A stretch of 64,000 nt of DNA from Typha latifolia (Eukaryota > Streptophyta > Magnoliopsida > Poales > Typhaceae): contig CM034099.1 in NCBI GenBank assembly GCA_019914945.1, forward strand, positions 17,386,704-17,450,703. The letters run 5' to 3'. The translations under genes were made by a program, and so were the position numbers. Each line of letters begins with the position of its first letter. Position 1 is the first letter of the stretch. The notes beneath the pieces are model-generated. The model was not told the origin of the DNA and did no database searches. It saw nothing but the letters and a program-made list of their open reading frames with translations. Below, one piece after another: positions 23,746 through 37,700 of this stretch.

Positions 23746-26165
23746 TCAGAGTCCGGATTGATACTCATGCACCTTGAGCCTTGCAAATGTCAAGTAACCA
23801 GTGTGCCCTCTTGCACTGCTGCAAGGCCTAACCATGACAGAACCATTTTTCTCTAAGCTACCAGTGTTCTTCCCATTTGGCAAGCAGTGCCTTCTCTTCT
23901 GAGGAAGAGGACCAGTGGTGACACCCTCTTCAACTGTGCTACTCTCTAGTCTACACTCTCGAATTTCGTAGGCACGAAGAAGAATTTCAAATGTCCTGAT
24001 ATCTGCACATAAGCATAAGAACCAGTAAGCCAAAAAATTTGAAACAATATTAAGGTACTTACGGTGGACTGATCGAATTGAATTATGCACTTCAGTGTTC
24101 CATTGAATCATAGGTGTTGTAACAACAACGTAATTTTCTAGTGATCTAGTCTTTGTGCACTGACAAGTTTAGAGATGCTTTATCCTATCAATTGAGGGGG
24201 TAAGAAGTCTCAAATTCTCAATGGAAGGATCAAATAAATAACTTTCAGTTGGCATGAGAATTGATTTTTCAACCCCTTGAGATATAAAAAATGATGCAAA
24301 AAGTTCTTTCAAAGCAATGTGAAGCCTTGGAAGCCAGCTTCTAACTGGTTTCACCTAAGTATCATATAGGGGCATGCCAATCCTGCTGAAATTTCATAGA
24401 CCTCAAACTAAGCAAACATATGGCAGAAAGAGTTTGTCTAGAGAAATAAATCAAACACAAGAACAGTGAAAAGGTAGTTGAACCATCATATCCATTAGCC
24501 CAAAAATTGAGTTAAATAAAAGTAGATATAACACTCCCACTTATTTGGGTTGGAGAGATATATATTTGACACTTCCAGTAGCTTGTTAATATTAGAGAAG
24601 AGGCTGGTGTGCAAGAAATGTAACAATATTCCACTGAATTTGAGACTTATAATTGGACTATGAATATGTCCATTCAACTTCTATCAAATCAATGTAGTTA
24701 CTCTAGTTTCCCTCTTTTTGTTCCCATATAATAAAGTAATAAAATAATTGATCCTAGAAAGGAATGAAAAGGAGAGGGATAAAAGAAAAAGGAACAAACC
24801 TGTAAAGCTTGACTGCAGAGTTTCACATGTGCGCTGCACTTGCTCAATGCATGGGGAGAATGAGCACAGAACTCCGTCTTGCTTCAACATTGTCTCAACA
24901 GATGTTACTGCCAGCCAAGGTTGTGGGAGGTCTAGGAAAACAGCATCAGCAGATCCACTATATTCTTTGGGAAATCCTTCCCCTTGGATATCTCTAACAC
25001 TAACAGTGATCAAACTGCTTAAACCATTTCTCTCAAAGTCTTCCCTGTTGACAAGGAGGAAAAAAATTTATTAAATACCAAAAACAAATGTCACTCTTCT
25101 TAGGCAGGCAAAATAAGTTATTGACACCTGACAGAGAGTTCCAGAGTAGCATCATTCATATTCCACTATGTACAGCATAAATGCCACCTAGGAATCACTT
25201 GCATAAGTGACAGAAGAAGCATTAATGAATGACTATACACAGATTTTTGATAACTAGTGACCTTACCAGAAAAATAATACAACATTACACTAATAAGCAT
25301 ATGGTTAGATGGCTATGAGGATTCATAAGGTAAAAGATGTGTAGATGTAACCTGGAAATGAGCACTATGAGCATAAAATCTTGCATCAATATGACTATAT
25401 TGTGCACAGTGTGTGCTGATAGACTGCAAGCACAGGTGTCTCGCAGAACCTTAATCCTTGATTCGTGGAGGCACTTATACATGTTTCAAACTCTTTTTCC
25501 CATATATGCTTGACTTTATTAACACTACTCTTAAGCTATTTTTCAGAGTTAAATTATGTTCTTTCAGATACCTTTTTCTTTGCTTACCCAGTCTTTATAT
25601 TCTAAATTAACCAAACTTTACAATATGAGACAGTATTATGAATATTTAATTTAATATCATAAGAAAATATATAACTACAGTCACTCAGTGGCCATACTTT
25701 TATGGCTTACCTAGCTGAAGCTGCACGTTGCTCATGAAAATCGAAGGTGAATACCTGCCCAGAAGGTGCAACAGCTCTGGCAAGAGAAGTTGTAAGAGAA
25801 CCGCTTCCTGTGCCCGACTCAAGAACCAGGCAGCCTGGGACAATTTCCAAGTAGGAAATGACAAAGCTAATATCTGCTATATATAAAATCTGAGTCCGAT
25901 GGCTAAGCACTAAGGTCCATAACTCTGGAGTTGGGGCTAAGAGATATACAAATCCACCTTTGTTGCTGAGCACCTTCGAGCCAAAAGGTTTTCCTATCCA
26001 ATCAGAATGTTTAAAGACTCCAAATCTGTTTTGGAGTTCAGAACCTTTACAAACTTTGATTGCCTTCATGTTATCATGCCTTTCATAGACAATAACCAAA
26101 TCCCCGTCACAGATTTTTCGCTGAAATGAGATCTTTTTTGATGAATCAAGGGGCACCATTGACAT
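23746..26165 (-). CDS. TRM61: tRNA (adenine-58-N1)-methyltransferase catalytic subunit TRM61
   Basis: Minus-strand exons are 26165-25711, 25044-24800 and 24002-23746, giving 318 residues. The N-terminal beta-rich part contains GDLVIVYERHDNMKAIKV and NRFGVFKHSDWIGKPFGSKV. The Rossmann methyltransferase core has the SAM-binding loop VLESGTGSGSLTTSLARA, the FDFHEQRA acidic strand and the DLPQPW motif with the conserved active-site Asp. This matches plant TRMT61A homologs along its length. The enzyme pairs with TRM6 in the nucleus to make m1A58 in the tRNA T-loop, most critically in initiator tRNA. The start is the first ATG (26165); a second in-frame ATG at 26159 (MVPLDSS) may be the main one. 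A 5'UTR intron (26579-26229) is well supported, and a (TA)n run lies in the leader. Confidence 0.92.
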
Positions 26166-26193
26166 AATGATATACAATTATTGAATATGGAGA

Positions 26194-26220
<27 letters not shown>
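26194..26220. repeat. (TA)n microsatellite in the TRM61 5'UTR
   Basis: A perfect TA run lies between the leader acceptor (exon from 26228) and the ATG at 26165, so it should be transcribed. Confidence 0.85.
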
Positions 26221-26224
<4 letters not shown>

Positions 26225-26660
26225 ATTCCTGCCAAGAAAGAATAATCCAAAGATTAGACTTTCAATACTGATAAGAGGAATAATTCATGCAAAATAGAAT
26301 AGTTAACTGAATAAGCTATAAGATATCTCATTAAAAAGCTACGAACTTACCGATTGCTCTATCAAAATTGTGCTTAAAAAAATTAATATACAGCAAGGGT
26401 ATGAACTAACCCAGAACCCAGAAAGGATTCCCCAGCAAACGAGACACAAATAAAGCAAATAAAGCTAATTCAAAGAGCAAAACATAATCGAATAATCTAG
26501 AAATTAAGCAATCAATTTGTAGGGAGGGGAGGGATTGAAGGGAGAGGGGAGCGATTGAGGAGAGAAGAGAGCGAGTTACCACTTAGATCACACCCCTCTA
26601 GAGATCGGATTCCAAGGGTTTTGTAGGCAGAGCTACTGTTGAGGTTTTTGCTTATGGACT

Positions 26661-26692
26661 AGAGGTAGAGGGAGAGGGAGAGGGAGAGGGAG
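26661..26692. repeat. (GAGGGA)n repeat near the TRM61 transcription start
   Basis: Four to five GGGAGA units lie next to the inferred first exon of TRM61. From there to 27300 the divergent intergenic region holds a decayed GGGCC-rich segment (about 26700-26960) and the RLK promoter. Confidence 0.7.
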
Positions 26693-27338
26693 ATAATATG
26701 CCTTTCTATGTAAGCCCGGCCCGAATGCTAATGAGCCCAACTATTTTGATCGGATTAGGATTTCGGGCCGAGCTTGAGATTGCGAAACCGGGAAAGACGA
26801 GCGGTGGAGGGAAAAGGAGAAGAAGAGGAGGCAACGGCGAGGAGGGAGGAGGACATGCGGATTAGGGCTTTTTTTTAGTGTTTAAAAGGGTCGAGCCTGG
26901 GCAGGGTTACGGGCTTTGTGTCAAGGGCCGGATCGAACTGGGCTTCGATCGGACGGCCCAATTTACTCATTCCTAGTCCTATGTAAACCACCACTCATTG
27001 GTGGCACTGCTACTCGCTCACTCATTGGCTCATTGCAGGCTTTTCTCTCCAACATTCTTGCAAACCCCCACTGTACCTAAAAATCCCATCACTCCTATCC
27101 ATCTCTTTCAGCACTTCCTTTTGGAGGTGCATTCTAGCAGTCAGCACCCACTTGATATGTATATTGTACCCACACACAAAAGCCTAACAACTTGTATAGC
27201 ATAATCATATCTATCTTGTGGTCTAGCTCTTTCTCCCTCTCTAAGTTAAAGGCTAGCTACGGATTAGACACTCCTTTCCTCACAAAGAAAAGTTGCACAT
27301 AAAATTAATTAACTACTACCCAACTAAGTGGAGAAGCC

Positions 27339-27377
27339 ATGCATGTAAGTGGAGAGGCATCATGGACAAAGACATAG
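27339..27377 (+). promoter_or_regulatory. uORF overlapping the RLK start codon
   Basis: ATG CAT GTA AGT opens a 12-codon frame ending in TAG at 27375-27377, out of frame with and overlapping the candidate start at 27362. It would favour initiation at the later in-frame ATGs at 27410, 27413 or 27422. Whether it is transcribed depends on the start site, which I cannot see. Confidence 0.35.
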
Positions 27378-30300
27378 CTACTCCTACCTCGCTACCTTTG
27401 CCCACGAGAATGATGACCTTCATGGGTGTGAAGCACACCATCCTCCTCCTCCTTCTCCAGCACATTGCGTCGGCAAATGAGGCCTCACTCCTCGGCCGCC
27501 ATCGCCGTGCATTAATTTTGCAAGAAAAGTCCGCTCTTCTAACCTTCAAGAGCACCTTAACTTTGCAGTCTCAATCGCTCCTCTACAACTGGAATGAGTC
27601 CACCGACGTCTGCAACTTCACGGGCGTCTCGTGCAACCGCCGGCGGCTCCACGTGGCGCATCTCAATCTCAGCCGCAGGCTTCTCGCTGGCAAACTCTCC
27701 CCTGCCCTCGCGAACCTCACCGGTCTCATTGAGCTAGACTTGTCGGAGAATCTCCTTACAGGAGACATCCCTCCCGAGTTCTCCAACCTGCGCCGCCTCC
27801 TCATTCTTGAGCTCTCCGGCAATAAATTACACGGCCAGATTCCGGAGTCTCTTGCTACGATTGGTAGCCTTGGCTATCTCAACCTGGGCAATAATTATCT
27901 TGTAGGGAAAATTCCAGCTTCTATATTTCGCAATTGCACTCAGTTGGGTGCTATAGATCTCTCAGATAACAGTCTCTCAGGTGAGATACCAAACGAAGTT
28001 GGTATATATCTACCAGTATTGCTAGTGCTCAATCTTTATTTGAATAATTTGAGCGGAAGACTCCCCTTGTGGCTTTCAAACTCGTCGTTTCTAGACCAAC
28101 TGGACGTGGAAAACAACCATCTTTCAGGAGAATTGCCTGGTGACTTCATATCAAACATGAACTACCTAGAATACCTTCACTTGTCATACAATTACTTCAC
28201 CAGCAGCGACGGTAACACTAACCTCGAGCCATTCTTCGTCGCGCTTTCAAACTGCTCGGTCCTACGGGAGCTGGAAATGGCGGGGCTAGGCGTCGGCGGC
28301 CGGTTGCCTCGAAGAGTTGGCCATGTCACCAAGAGCTTGTCGATCGTCAACCTCGAAGAGAACATGATATCGGGGCCAATACCGCCCGACATCGGCAATC
28401 TCGTGAACATTACGCTGTTGAATTTGTCAAGCAACCTCTTAAATGGATCGGTTCCGGCGGAAATCGCCCGGTTTCCGATATTAGAGCGGCTGATCTTGTC
28501 TAATAATTTCTTGAGTGGCGCAATACCTACAGAGATTGGAAATATTAGCTCAATGGGTCTTCTTGATCTATCAAGCAATAGATTGTCCGGCGAGATTCCG
28601 GTCAGTATTGGAAATCTTAGTCGAGTTAGTGAGATTTATCTGCAGAGGAATCAACTATCTGGAGAAATACCAGCTAGTCTTGGGGGTTGCATGAGCTTGA
28701 ACAAGCTAGACTTGTCATATAATAGACTAACAGGGAGGATACCTGAGGAAGTATCAGGGATTGCAAAGATATACTTCAACCTCTCACACAACCAGCTTCA
28801 AGGTCCTTTGCCAATAGGGCTCAGCATGATGGATCAGGTCCAAGAGATTGATCTCTCATCAAACAACCTCAGTGGTGGAGTCATTTCTCAACTCTCTGCT
28901 TGCGTGGAGCTAAAGCTCATCAATTTCTCACACAATTCACTACAAGGGAGGCTACCTGAATCTCTTGGGTATCTCGAAAACCTCGAGGTTCTCGATGTCT
29001 CTTACAATTATTTGTCTGGGGAGATACCCTTGAGCCTTAATAAATGCACCAGTTTAACCCTTTTGAATCTCTCATATAATGACTTCAGTGGCAAAATTCC
29101 AGTGGGCGGAGTCTTTTCATCATTCAGCAACCTTTCCTACGTTGGCAATCCACATCTCTGCTGGTTGTTAACATGTCACACGCATCAACGACGGTTGCAC
29201 TCCCGCAAGTTTCTAGTTATAGTATGTGCCAGTGCATCTGTAATAGCTTTTTTACTAACAGTATGTTGTGTTATTGGCGGTAGAAAGATCAGAGAGAGAA
29301 TTATCACCATTAGAGGAGATATTTTTGGCGGCTCGTCCCCGGTAATGAAGTCAAACTACCCGCGGATAACCTACCGAGAACTCATAGAGGCGACCGAAGA
29401 ATTTAGTGAGGAAAGGCTGATCGGGGCCGGTAGCTATGGCCGCGTCTACAAAGGGATGTTAAGAGATGGAACAGTTGTAGCTGTTAAAGTCTTGCAACTT
29501 CAAACAGGGAACTCGACAAAGAGCTTCAGCAGAGAGTGCCAAGTATTGAAGAGAATTAGGCATCGAAATCTAATGAAGATTATAACAGCATGTAGTCTAC
29601 CAGATTTTAAAGCTCTGGTTCTTCCATTCATGGCAAATGGTAGCCTTGAGAGCTGCCTCTACTCAGGAAATCATGAACTGAGCTTGATACAGAGGGTGAA
29701 TATTTGCAGTGACATAGCTGAAGGTATGGCATATTTGCACCATCACTCGCCTGTGAAAGTTATACACTGTGATCTGAAGCCTAGTAATGTTCTTCTCAAT
29801 GACGACATGACTGCTTTGGTTTCGGACTTCGGGATCTCGAGGTTGGTGGCCAATGTTGGAGGAGGAAACACCATTACACTAGATAATGTTGGTGCTTCTA
29901 CTGCAAACTTGCTCTGTGGATCCATTGGATACATAGCACCAGGTACATTTGCTAATATTGCTTTACTTTGGAAGTACAGTAGATATCACCAGTTGTATCT
30001 TTATTTCAATTCTATGATCTTTGTTAATATTCAGAGTATGGATACGGCTCAAATGCGTCGACGAAGGGCGACGTATACAGCTTCGGCGTCGTCGTCCTTG
30101 AAACGGTGACGAAGAAGAGACCCACAGATGAGATGTTTGAAGGAGGACTAAGCTTGCACAAATGGGTAAAAAGCCACTACAATGGGAGGGTGGACGTGGT
30201 GATAGATTCAGGATTGGCTAGTATGCTGAGAGATCAAACACCTGAGGTGAAGAGGATGTCTGAGGCAGCCATCAGTGAGTTGCTGGAATTAGGCCTCCTC

Positions 30301-30444
30301 TGCACCCAGGAGAGCCCATCCACCAGGCCCACAATGATGGATGCAGCTGATGATTTGGATCGCTTGAAGAGGTACCTTTCAGGTGACACAACTGCCACTT
30401 TTGCCTCTTCCCTTGGCATGTCATCTTCCACCATTGGAGAATGA
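27362..30444 (+). CDS. LRR receptor-like serine/threonine kinase (non-RD, At2g24130-like)
   Basis: Exons are 27362-29942 and 30035-30444, giving 996 residues. Order: signal peptide (KHTILLLLLQHIASA, best fit from the ATG at 27422), LRR N-terminal cap (ALLTFKSTL, CNFTGVSC), about 19-20 plant-type LRRs (LxGxIP), and one membrane helix (LVIVCASASVIAFLL). The kinase domain has the Gly loop GAGSYGRVYKG, VAVKVL, HCDLKPSNVLL with Asp804, SDFGISRL and GYIAPE. Cys before the catalytic Asp makes it a non-RD kinase, common among immune receptors of subfamily XII. The single intron splits the APE Glu codon (CCA G / AG TAT), a conserved position in this group. The ligand is unknown. Reading through the unspliced intron gives a frameshifted end, so splicing is needed for a full kinase. 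Confidence 0.92.
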
Positions 30445-33400
30445 GTAGCAGATTACAATGGGCTCCCTTCTATTTGGTTTTGGAGATTCAAATAAAATTC
30501 TTTTGTAAGATTTATACAAAGACCATTTCTTTTTCTTTTTCTGTACTTACTCTAAGGTATATTTGCATCAAGAATTTACAAATAATATTCTCAGTTACTA
30601 AGAACTCTGTGGCAACAATTCAACCCAAAAGATCAAGCACATAGAAGAAATTGTGTAGATATAGCATCAAATAGTCCTATAGGCTTTCTAGAGCAAAGAT
30701 ATATGCAGCACAAGGAATCTAGTGGTCCAAAAGAAGGGATTCACTCATAGCCAACATGCATAATTTTAATCAAACAAGATATGGCCTTCCACAATCTTTC
30801 AAAAAGTTCTTGCATATGGGAGAAGTTTTAATATATTAACCATTCGCAATGATCACCAGCATGAAGAGAATGTTGCCTGGTTAGAAAAGGTGACATGTCT
30901 CAAAAGGTTGAACCTAATGCAAGATTTCTCTACATTTTCTTTCCAATCACAATGCAGTAAAACACAAAAATGTGCATTGGATTCATTTGTATTATTACTC
31001 AAGCAGCAAAGAACTCCACCAACCTTCATCACTTCCAGCCAATGACTAAGGTCTTTTCTCCCAGAAAAATAAAATGGAAAAACTTTTAAAAGAGTCACTA
31101 AGGTCCTTGCCACTATAATGACTCCTTTAATATTCTCTTTTGGTAAACTTGCAGCATGCGTGGATCTTTGGATGATTCCCTCAGATAGTTTAATGCACTA
31201 ACAGGGACAAATCATACCTCATCTTGCCCACCAAAAGGAGAGATAAGTCTGCTAGTTGAGTCTTTGAGCATTTTAATAAGCTTCCAAAAATTAAATTGCC
31301 TTCCTCTTCCAATCAGAGCTAATTACAGTGCATCTGGCTAAGATATCTGAACTAGAGAACTAAAGCATATTATCATATTGAGAAAATGACACCATACATT
31401 TTTACATATCAAGCCCTCTCTTTTCTTTTTTACAGATAAAGTCCTCTATCTGTTAGAAACTATAGAGCCAAGTGATCATCAGGTTAACTTAATTATAGAA
31501 GCAAATTAAGTCTTCAAAATATTGATTTCCAGCAAAATAGAATCACATCGAGCCCCTAAAATATTAGAATCATGTCTAAGTACTGAATACCGGAATAAAC
31601 CAATCCAAAATTAATATTGTTTAACCTAAAGGGCGCATTATAGGAGTCATATAAAAGTAATTCAGAAAAATATAAAAATATTATTTGAAATGACAAAATA
31701 TTATATATTAAATTCAGGTGATGTTGGTTATATTTTTAGCAAATAGGAAGCTTTATTTATAAATAATAAAAAGAAGGGGTCTATTTCTACTGAGGTCAAA
31801 ATGTAGGATGTTATTTGCTTTCTCTATAATATAATTGCAAGCCTTATCCCAAAGCTCACCACTTATCAGTACTATTCTACAAGGAAATAAGATAAGGATA
31901 CCATACTTATGCCTAACCCATTACAATTAGAAAGAAGGTTAGAGTCCATCTCCTATTGAATAGAAATAAGAAGTATAGACACAAGCATTTCCATAATCAC
32001 AATATCTGCTAGTCAGCAGATAGTGAAAAAGGAAATTTTGGGTCCCCTCATTATGCTTTAATTCAGCATGTGATTGATATTTGCTCAGCCAACAAAGACC
32101 AAAAAATGATGTGCATAGTGTGCGAGTGCAATTTGTGGGCCATTCAATCCACAATTCTTATATCAACATGTTGGCATTCATTGCTTCTGTCACTATGTAG
32201 ACAAGGACACAGGAAGATCTTTTGTCCATGTTTGTGAGGCCTGAAAGCATTCTGTTTGGGCACTTGATTGCAGAATAATTCTAAATTCTACCAAGTTAAC
32301 TACGTTCAGATATGAGAGCAAATTTAAGATGCGGGAATTACAAATAATTGGTACTCGAAGTCAGAGATCTTGCAGTATGATCTATATATTTGTGGACAGA
32401 GAGGATTTTATCTAATGTATGCAGAAAGGTCAGGATACAATAGGTACAGAGACAAGCAAGCAAATGCATAGTGGCAGAAATCTAAATAATAGAAAGTTAC
32501 GTATTGGCTTACTTCATAGATATGGTGAGTGGATTTTCATCGAGTGCTGCGCATTTACTGCAACAACTGAAAAGGATTATATTAATCTTGATTCTCTTAT
32601 AATAAGCATTACCATGTACAGAGATCCATCAAAATTCTGGGGTTCACAGACAGCACAAATAATCTTCCCACACTGTACTACTTCTGATGCAAAAGTTGCA
32701 TACTTTCCACATAGAATTAACACTTCAAAAAATTTGAAAGAGGCTAAACAGCAGTGCCGAAACGGGTGGTGCTTAATCCTGTCTTGTTGTCGGAAGAATT
32801 TTGTACATGGCCTATAATGAGGATATACAAGACTTCAGAGAAAGCTAGCAACAAGCTGAGACAGGACTACAGAGGAGTATTGGTTTTGCTGTCCATGTCC
32901 ATGGAAAAAGAGAAGTGTTCGTGCTACAAACATTTGACTTTCTTCCGTTCCATTTAATCATTATAGTCATTATCAATCAAAAGTCAAGAGATGAGAAGAT
33001 AGTGGGATCTACACTACCTGCACTAAGCTAAGCTTCCTATTCACAAATGCAACTGTTAATTGCCTGATTGCCTCACAACTTACAGAGACATTTTGCATCC
33101 TACAATCCCATAAGAACGATGGCCCATAAGAAAATTTCGTGCATCCACTTATGGTCATATTCTTTCCTCAGATGCAGACATATTGAATGGTTTGTTCTAC
33201 CAGTGTGCCGAACCAGAGTCTTTGACTATCTAGATTTGCACTTGCACACCAAACATTGTACAAGATAGGTGAGTCGCCGACTTACCTGCGAAATCATGTG
33301 ATTTCTTCTAGTCCACATGGCTGCTATTTAAGTTCGTCAAGAGAAATCGTTTTCCAAGATAACAATTTTTTTAAATAAAAATAGCTAGCTCGACAAATGG

Positions 33401-34752
33401 TCTTTAGTACCCTTAGCAAATTAAAGGGTTGCTATTGAAAAAGCTGAAATATCCAGCGATTTATATATCGTTATGTTTTCCTATCTACATATCTAAAATT
33501 GCTGATGGAGAAAGCGATTTATGTTAAATAAATCATTAACTTGGATAACAATTTATGTACATATACAAAATATCATATATGACATCCACATTGATTAGAA
33601 ATCACCAAATCTCATATATAAGTTTGTAACTCACCTCCTTGAGTATATTGTTGAGTGTTCCGACTTAAAATAGTCCAAAACTCTGCTGAACCATGTCTTC
33701 CTTGCATGAAAACTACACTGCTGAGGTAAAGTCTAACCTGTATCGCTTCTCTCAGAAAAGGCCTAACCTGTATCTGGTCTGGTTCTGCATTAGCTACCCA
33801 AACTGGATTCAGGGATCTTGTGCCATCTGACATGAATGTGCAATGGGTGACCACAATCTAACTCAACCTACTCGTGTCATCAGTCCTTTGATCAGGTCCA
33901 GAGAATTAGTACTGTAGAGGTAGAATGAGAAAGATAACTAGATCATACGCTACATTTTTCACATATTTTTTTCAATTTTAAGGCGAGTTCACTCAAAACA
34001 GTGTGCGATGTATCAGGCTCCTGTCAATGCTGGGTATATGGAGTAATTTCCCTGATCATGCTTATGTTTTCGCTTTAATTAAGATATAACATTCCTAAGC
34101 TTTAAAAGGTACTGAACCTATAAGATTGGAGCAAACGCATTGGATAACTGTTGCCTAACTAAGTAGAACTGTCAACCAAAAAAGATCGAGAAATTTCAGT
34201 TCTTTCTGCTATTTTAATCTCACACTTGGTAAGAAACATATATATGAGTATATTACAGAAGATAGTAGAGATTGAGATTCACTAACATTAAAGTGACTTA
34301 ATCAAGAATAAATTAAACATATTTGGCTTCTGATCAGATTGGGCTTACAGAATACTTTATTTCCTCTATTACAGGAAGGTCACCAAATTATGAAGGCAGA
34401 AACAATTATCCATTTTTATTAAAAAATAATAATCTGCATTTGTGACTATGCCTGTTAACTTGATTGAGCAAAGTAGTAAAACTTTGACAAAAAGAAGAGC
34501 ACTCATACCATCTAGGAAAACAATGATGCCTAGGCATTTTGAATTGCTTTGCCATTGAAAGGAAAAAAAGAAAAAGCTTCTGCTATGAGTAGCAGAGGTC
34601 AAACTGGTTTGATGCAATACTATGAAATATAAGTTCCCTAAACACATACTAATGGCATCATATAGTAGATGCTCTTAGGAGTAGCATTATCTGCTCAAGC
34701 ATACATCAATACAATATCTACCTGAATAAAAGAATTTAAATGAAGATGCTCA
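30445..34752. other. 4.3-kb gene-poor interval
   Basis: After the RLK 3'UTR (AATAAA near 30490) I see no supported gene. The longest frame (32419-32817, +, 132 codons) has no recognisable domain and no flanking splice structure. The composition is AT-rich with no clear terminal repeats. The right end holds the 3'UTR of the EF-hand gene. Confidence 0.5.
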
Positions 34753-37700
34753 CTAGTCGATTGGAACTTCAACCTCCATCTTCATATCAGAGTTGCCAAG
34801 GATCTAGGAGAAATCAGAAGTTAGTAATCCACAGATATTGGAATTGTTCCCTTCTAGCAAACTTATAAGCCCATAGTATGCACAAATGAAGAGGAACCTT
34901 GCCACGGCATTCGTTACATCAAGGATGAATATAACAACTCAAGAATAATAGCTAACAGATAAAAATATTAACTAAATTCAACTGCGAGAGACAACAGAAA
35001 TACATCCCTTTGCAAAAATATATGATGTTATAAGCAGTGAACTTAATCCCATCCAAAAGTGCTGGAGGAATGTATCCTGTTAGATAGTGGGCCATGATTC
35101 ATCTACCTAGGCATCTCACAAGCTCAAAAACACAAGCCTAGCTCTCTTAGACAAGTGTATGTAAAAGTAAGATCCACGTGATGGTCTTAGCACCTAGTAA
35201 TCAGGCAGTGGACACCTATGCACCTCCTAATGCCTAATCCTCTACTTATGTGAAAGATCATAATTCATGGATATGTCATGCACTAGAACTTAAGCTGCTA
35301 TGGCTAATAATTCAAGTCCTCCACTTACATCCCCATGAAACACACATGCTCAGCCCTTGCAAGATCAAAAACATTCTCCATTTATTGTGTGTTGGCTATT
35401 CCATTTGCAGGCATTCACAGAAGTAACAGAACATCAATAGGTTGATTTTGACTGAAAAGAAGGAAACATCAGAATACAAAGGTAACATGTTTCTAGAAAT
35501 AATTGAAATATTAATCATTGGATGAAGAAAAAATATCTCTTTAATTGAAAACTAACACAACAATAAATTAGATGGACTCGAACCCAAGCTAAAAAAGATG
35601 AAGGTACACAATGTCCCAAACCAATCCAATCTATGATCTGGCTCAGGTGAGGTCTAACTAAACTAAGTGCAAATCTACCTTGTTGTGGTAATGTGAACCA
35701 ACCCAAGTTTTACTCTCCTAAAATGAACCAATTAAACCACGAGGAATCAGTGAAATTAAAAGTTATTGAACATTCAAACAAAAGCTAATATATACACATT
35801 TCTAATGCTCCAAGTATACTGGGTTATAGACAAAACCTTTCAAGTTAGAAAAAAAAAAGATATTACCTTTAGAAAGTCAGATAAAGCAAGTGAGGAATCT
35901 GGTGTATAGCCAGCTTCTTCTAAGACTTCCATCAGAACTTTCTGATGAAAACAAGTAAAACATTAGTATCTGGAGATAAAAATAACAAGTTTATTTTACA
36001 AAATATTGAATCTCAAGAAGAAAATAAATTTTTGCAAGCCTGCTGTTCACGAAGATAAACTTGAAGGGAACTCTTGAGAGTCAAATGTAGGTGAAGAAAT
36101 GCACATCATATCAATATTTAATGTGCTGAGTAACTTTTGAAAGTGCGAAGCGCTATATACATCTATTACAAAGAGGGAAGGTGAGGGATGTATATAATAT
36201 ATATACACCCACACACAGAGGAAAGGATGATAAAGATTACCATTCTGGAATAGTCTAATCGCCTACATTTGTGGCTTCATCTAACTACGCCCCAACCTGC
36301 AGATGTGCAGTTGGCCAATGTTCCTCCAATTTATACTTAAGCTGAATGAAATATATATACACAAGTCTCCTATTAAATGCCATAATGTATGAGGGTCTTG
36401 AATCATATGCATTAGGGTCTTGAATCATATGCATTAGTGCACCAATACTGTGTAGCCTAGGTGAATAATTCATGTGATTAGCTATCCAGACAATAGAACA
36501 GCTAATGATCTCTTATCCAAAAGAAGATTGCTGACTTGCATTGTTTCCTAAGCACACTATGAGCCTAGATAAAGGGAAAGATGAATAGTTTGATATAAAT
36601 AGTTGTCATAAATTCATTAGCACATAGACCAAAGATTCAAATTTACGACATAGAAGCTAAAGTGAGATTGTTTTCCTTATCAGTAATTACAAATTGAATG
36701 TAAGAACTTGTGATAACTTTAAACTTAAAGTTTGCGAACATAAGATAACTTATTCATGGCAATTCAAATATTTCACAGATATATGGTATGGAAGCTGATT
36801 CCAGTTCTTTTAGAAAATAACTTTCATTGTGTTGAAATTACTAAAGCATGAAGCTGTAAGCAACTAAGTTCTTTCCATCAGATAGCTGAGACTGTATTTA
36901 CTCAAGAAGTCAAAAATAAAATAAAAGTTTGGTTAATATTTCCCCCTAGTAACATGAAACAGATCTCTTTTATGATGAGATAATCAATGAAGCATTTTAT
37001 GCATCATTACCATCAAATAATTGCTTGACTGATAAACATATTGAAGGTTCAAGGTTTCATTAGGATTTTGTTGCAAGGGAGGAAACATAACAAAAAAAAA
37101 AAAAAAAAAATAGAGAGAGTTGATGTACATCATCAACTGATAAAAATAGAATCCCACCAACCTGCCTCTGCTGCTCAGTCATAGAAGACCCAGTCAAGTC
37201 ACGTAGAACGCTCAATATATCATCAAATGTGACCTTTCCATTGGAGTCCAAATCATAGACCTTGAAAATAACTACAAAATAAGAGTATGATTGTACTAAG
37301 AGACCCAGGAACACTAATCAGAACAACAATAGAGGATCCTAATAAAATTGAACACCTACATTCAATCTTTTGCTGCAGAGTTGTGCGGGAACTAAATGCC
37401 GATAAGAATGCAACAAATTCTTTAAAATTCAATCCATCCAGCATCCTCATCAGTCTCTGATAAAGCAATGAAAAGACCTAATGACAACACATGTATATAC
37501 AACAGAGTAGAAAATTGCTACATTTATCTTAAAACTTAAAAAGAAAAAAGAAATTGGAAGAACTATGGTAAACCTGAGAGAGAGGATTCACAGCAAACTC
37601 TGGCACTGACATGAACTCATCAGCGGAGATAAATCCGCCGCTATTGCGATCGAGCTGGCAGAACCTATGGTAGAGTGAAACAATCTCTTGCTGCGAAACT

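Noticed and set aside
27293..30109. LRR kinase as a truncated pseudogene of 938 codons
   Set aside because: A short intron with good GT-AG sites restores the conserved APE motif and the rest of the kinase. The apparent start at 27293 is a TTG, not an ATG.
32419..32817. 132-codon ORF on the plus strand
   Set aside because: No recognisable domain, no promoter or splice context, and AT-rich codon make-up like its surroundings. It is probably a chance ORF.
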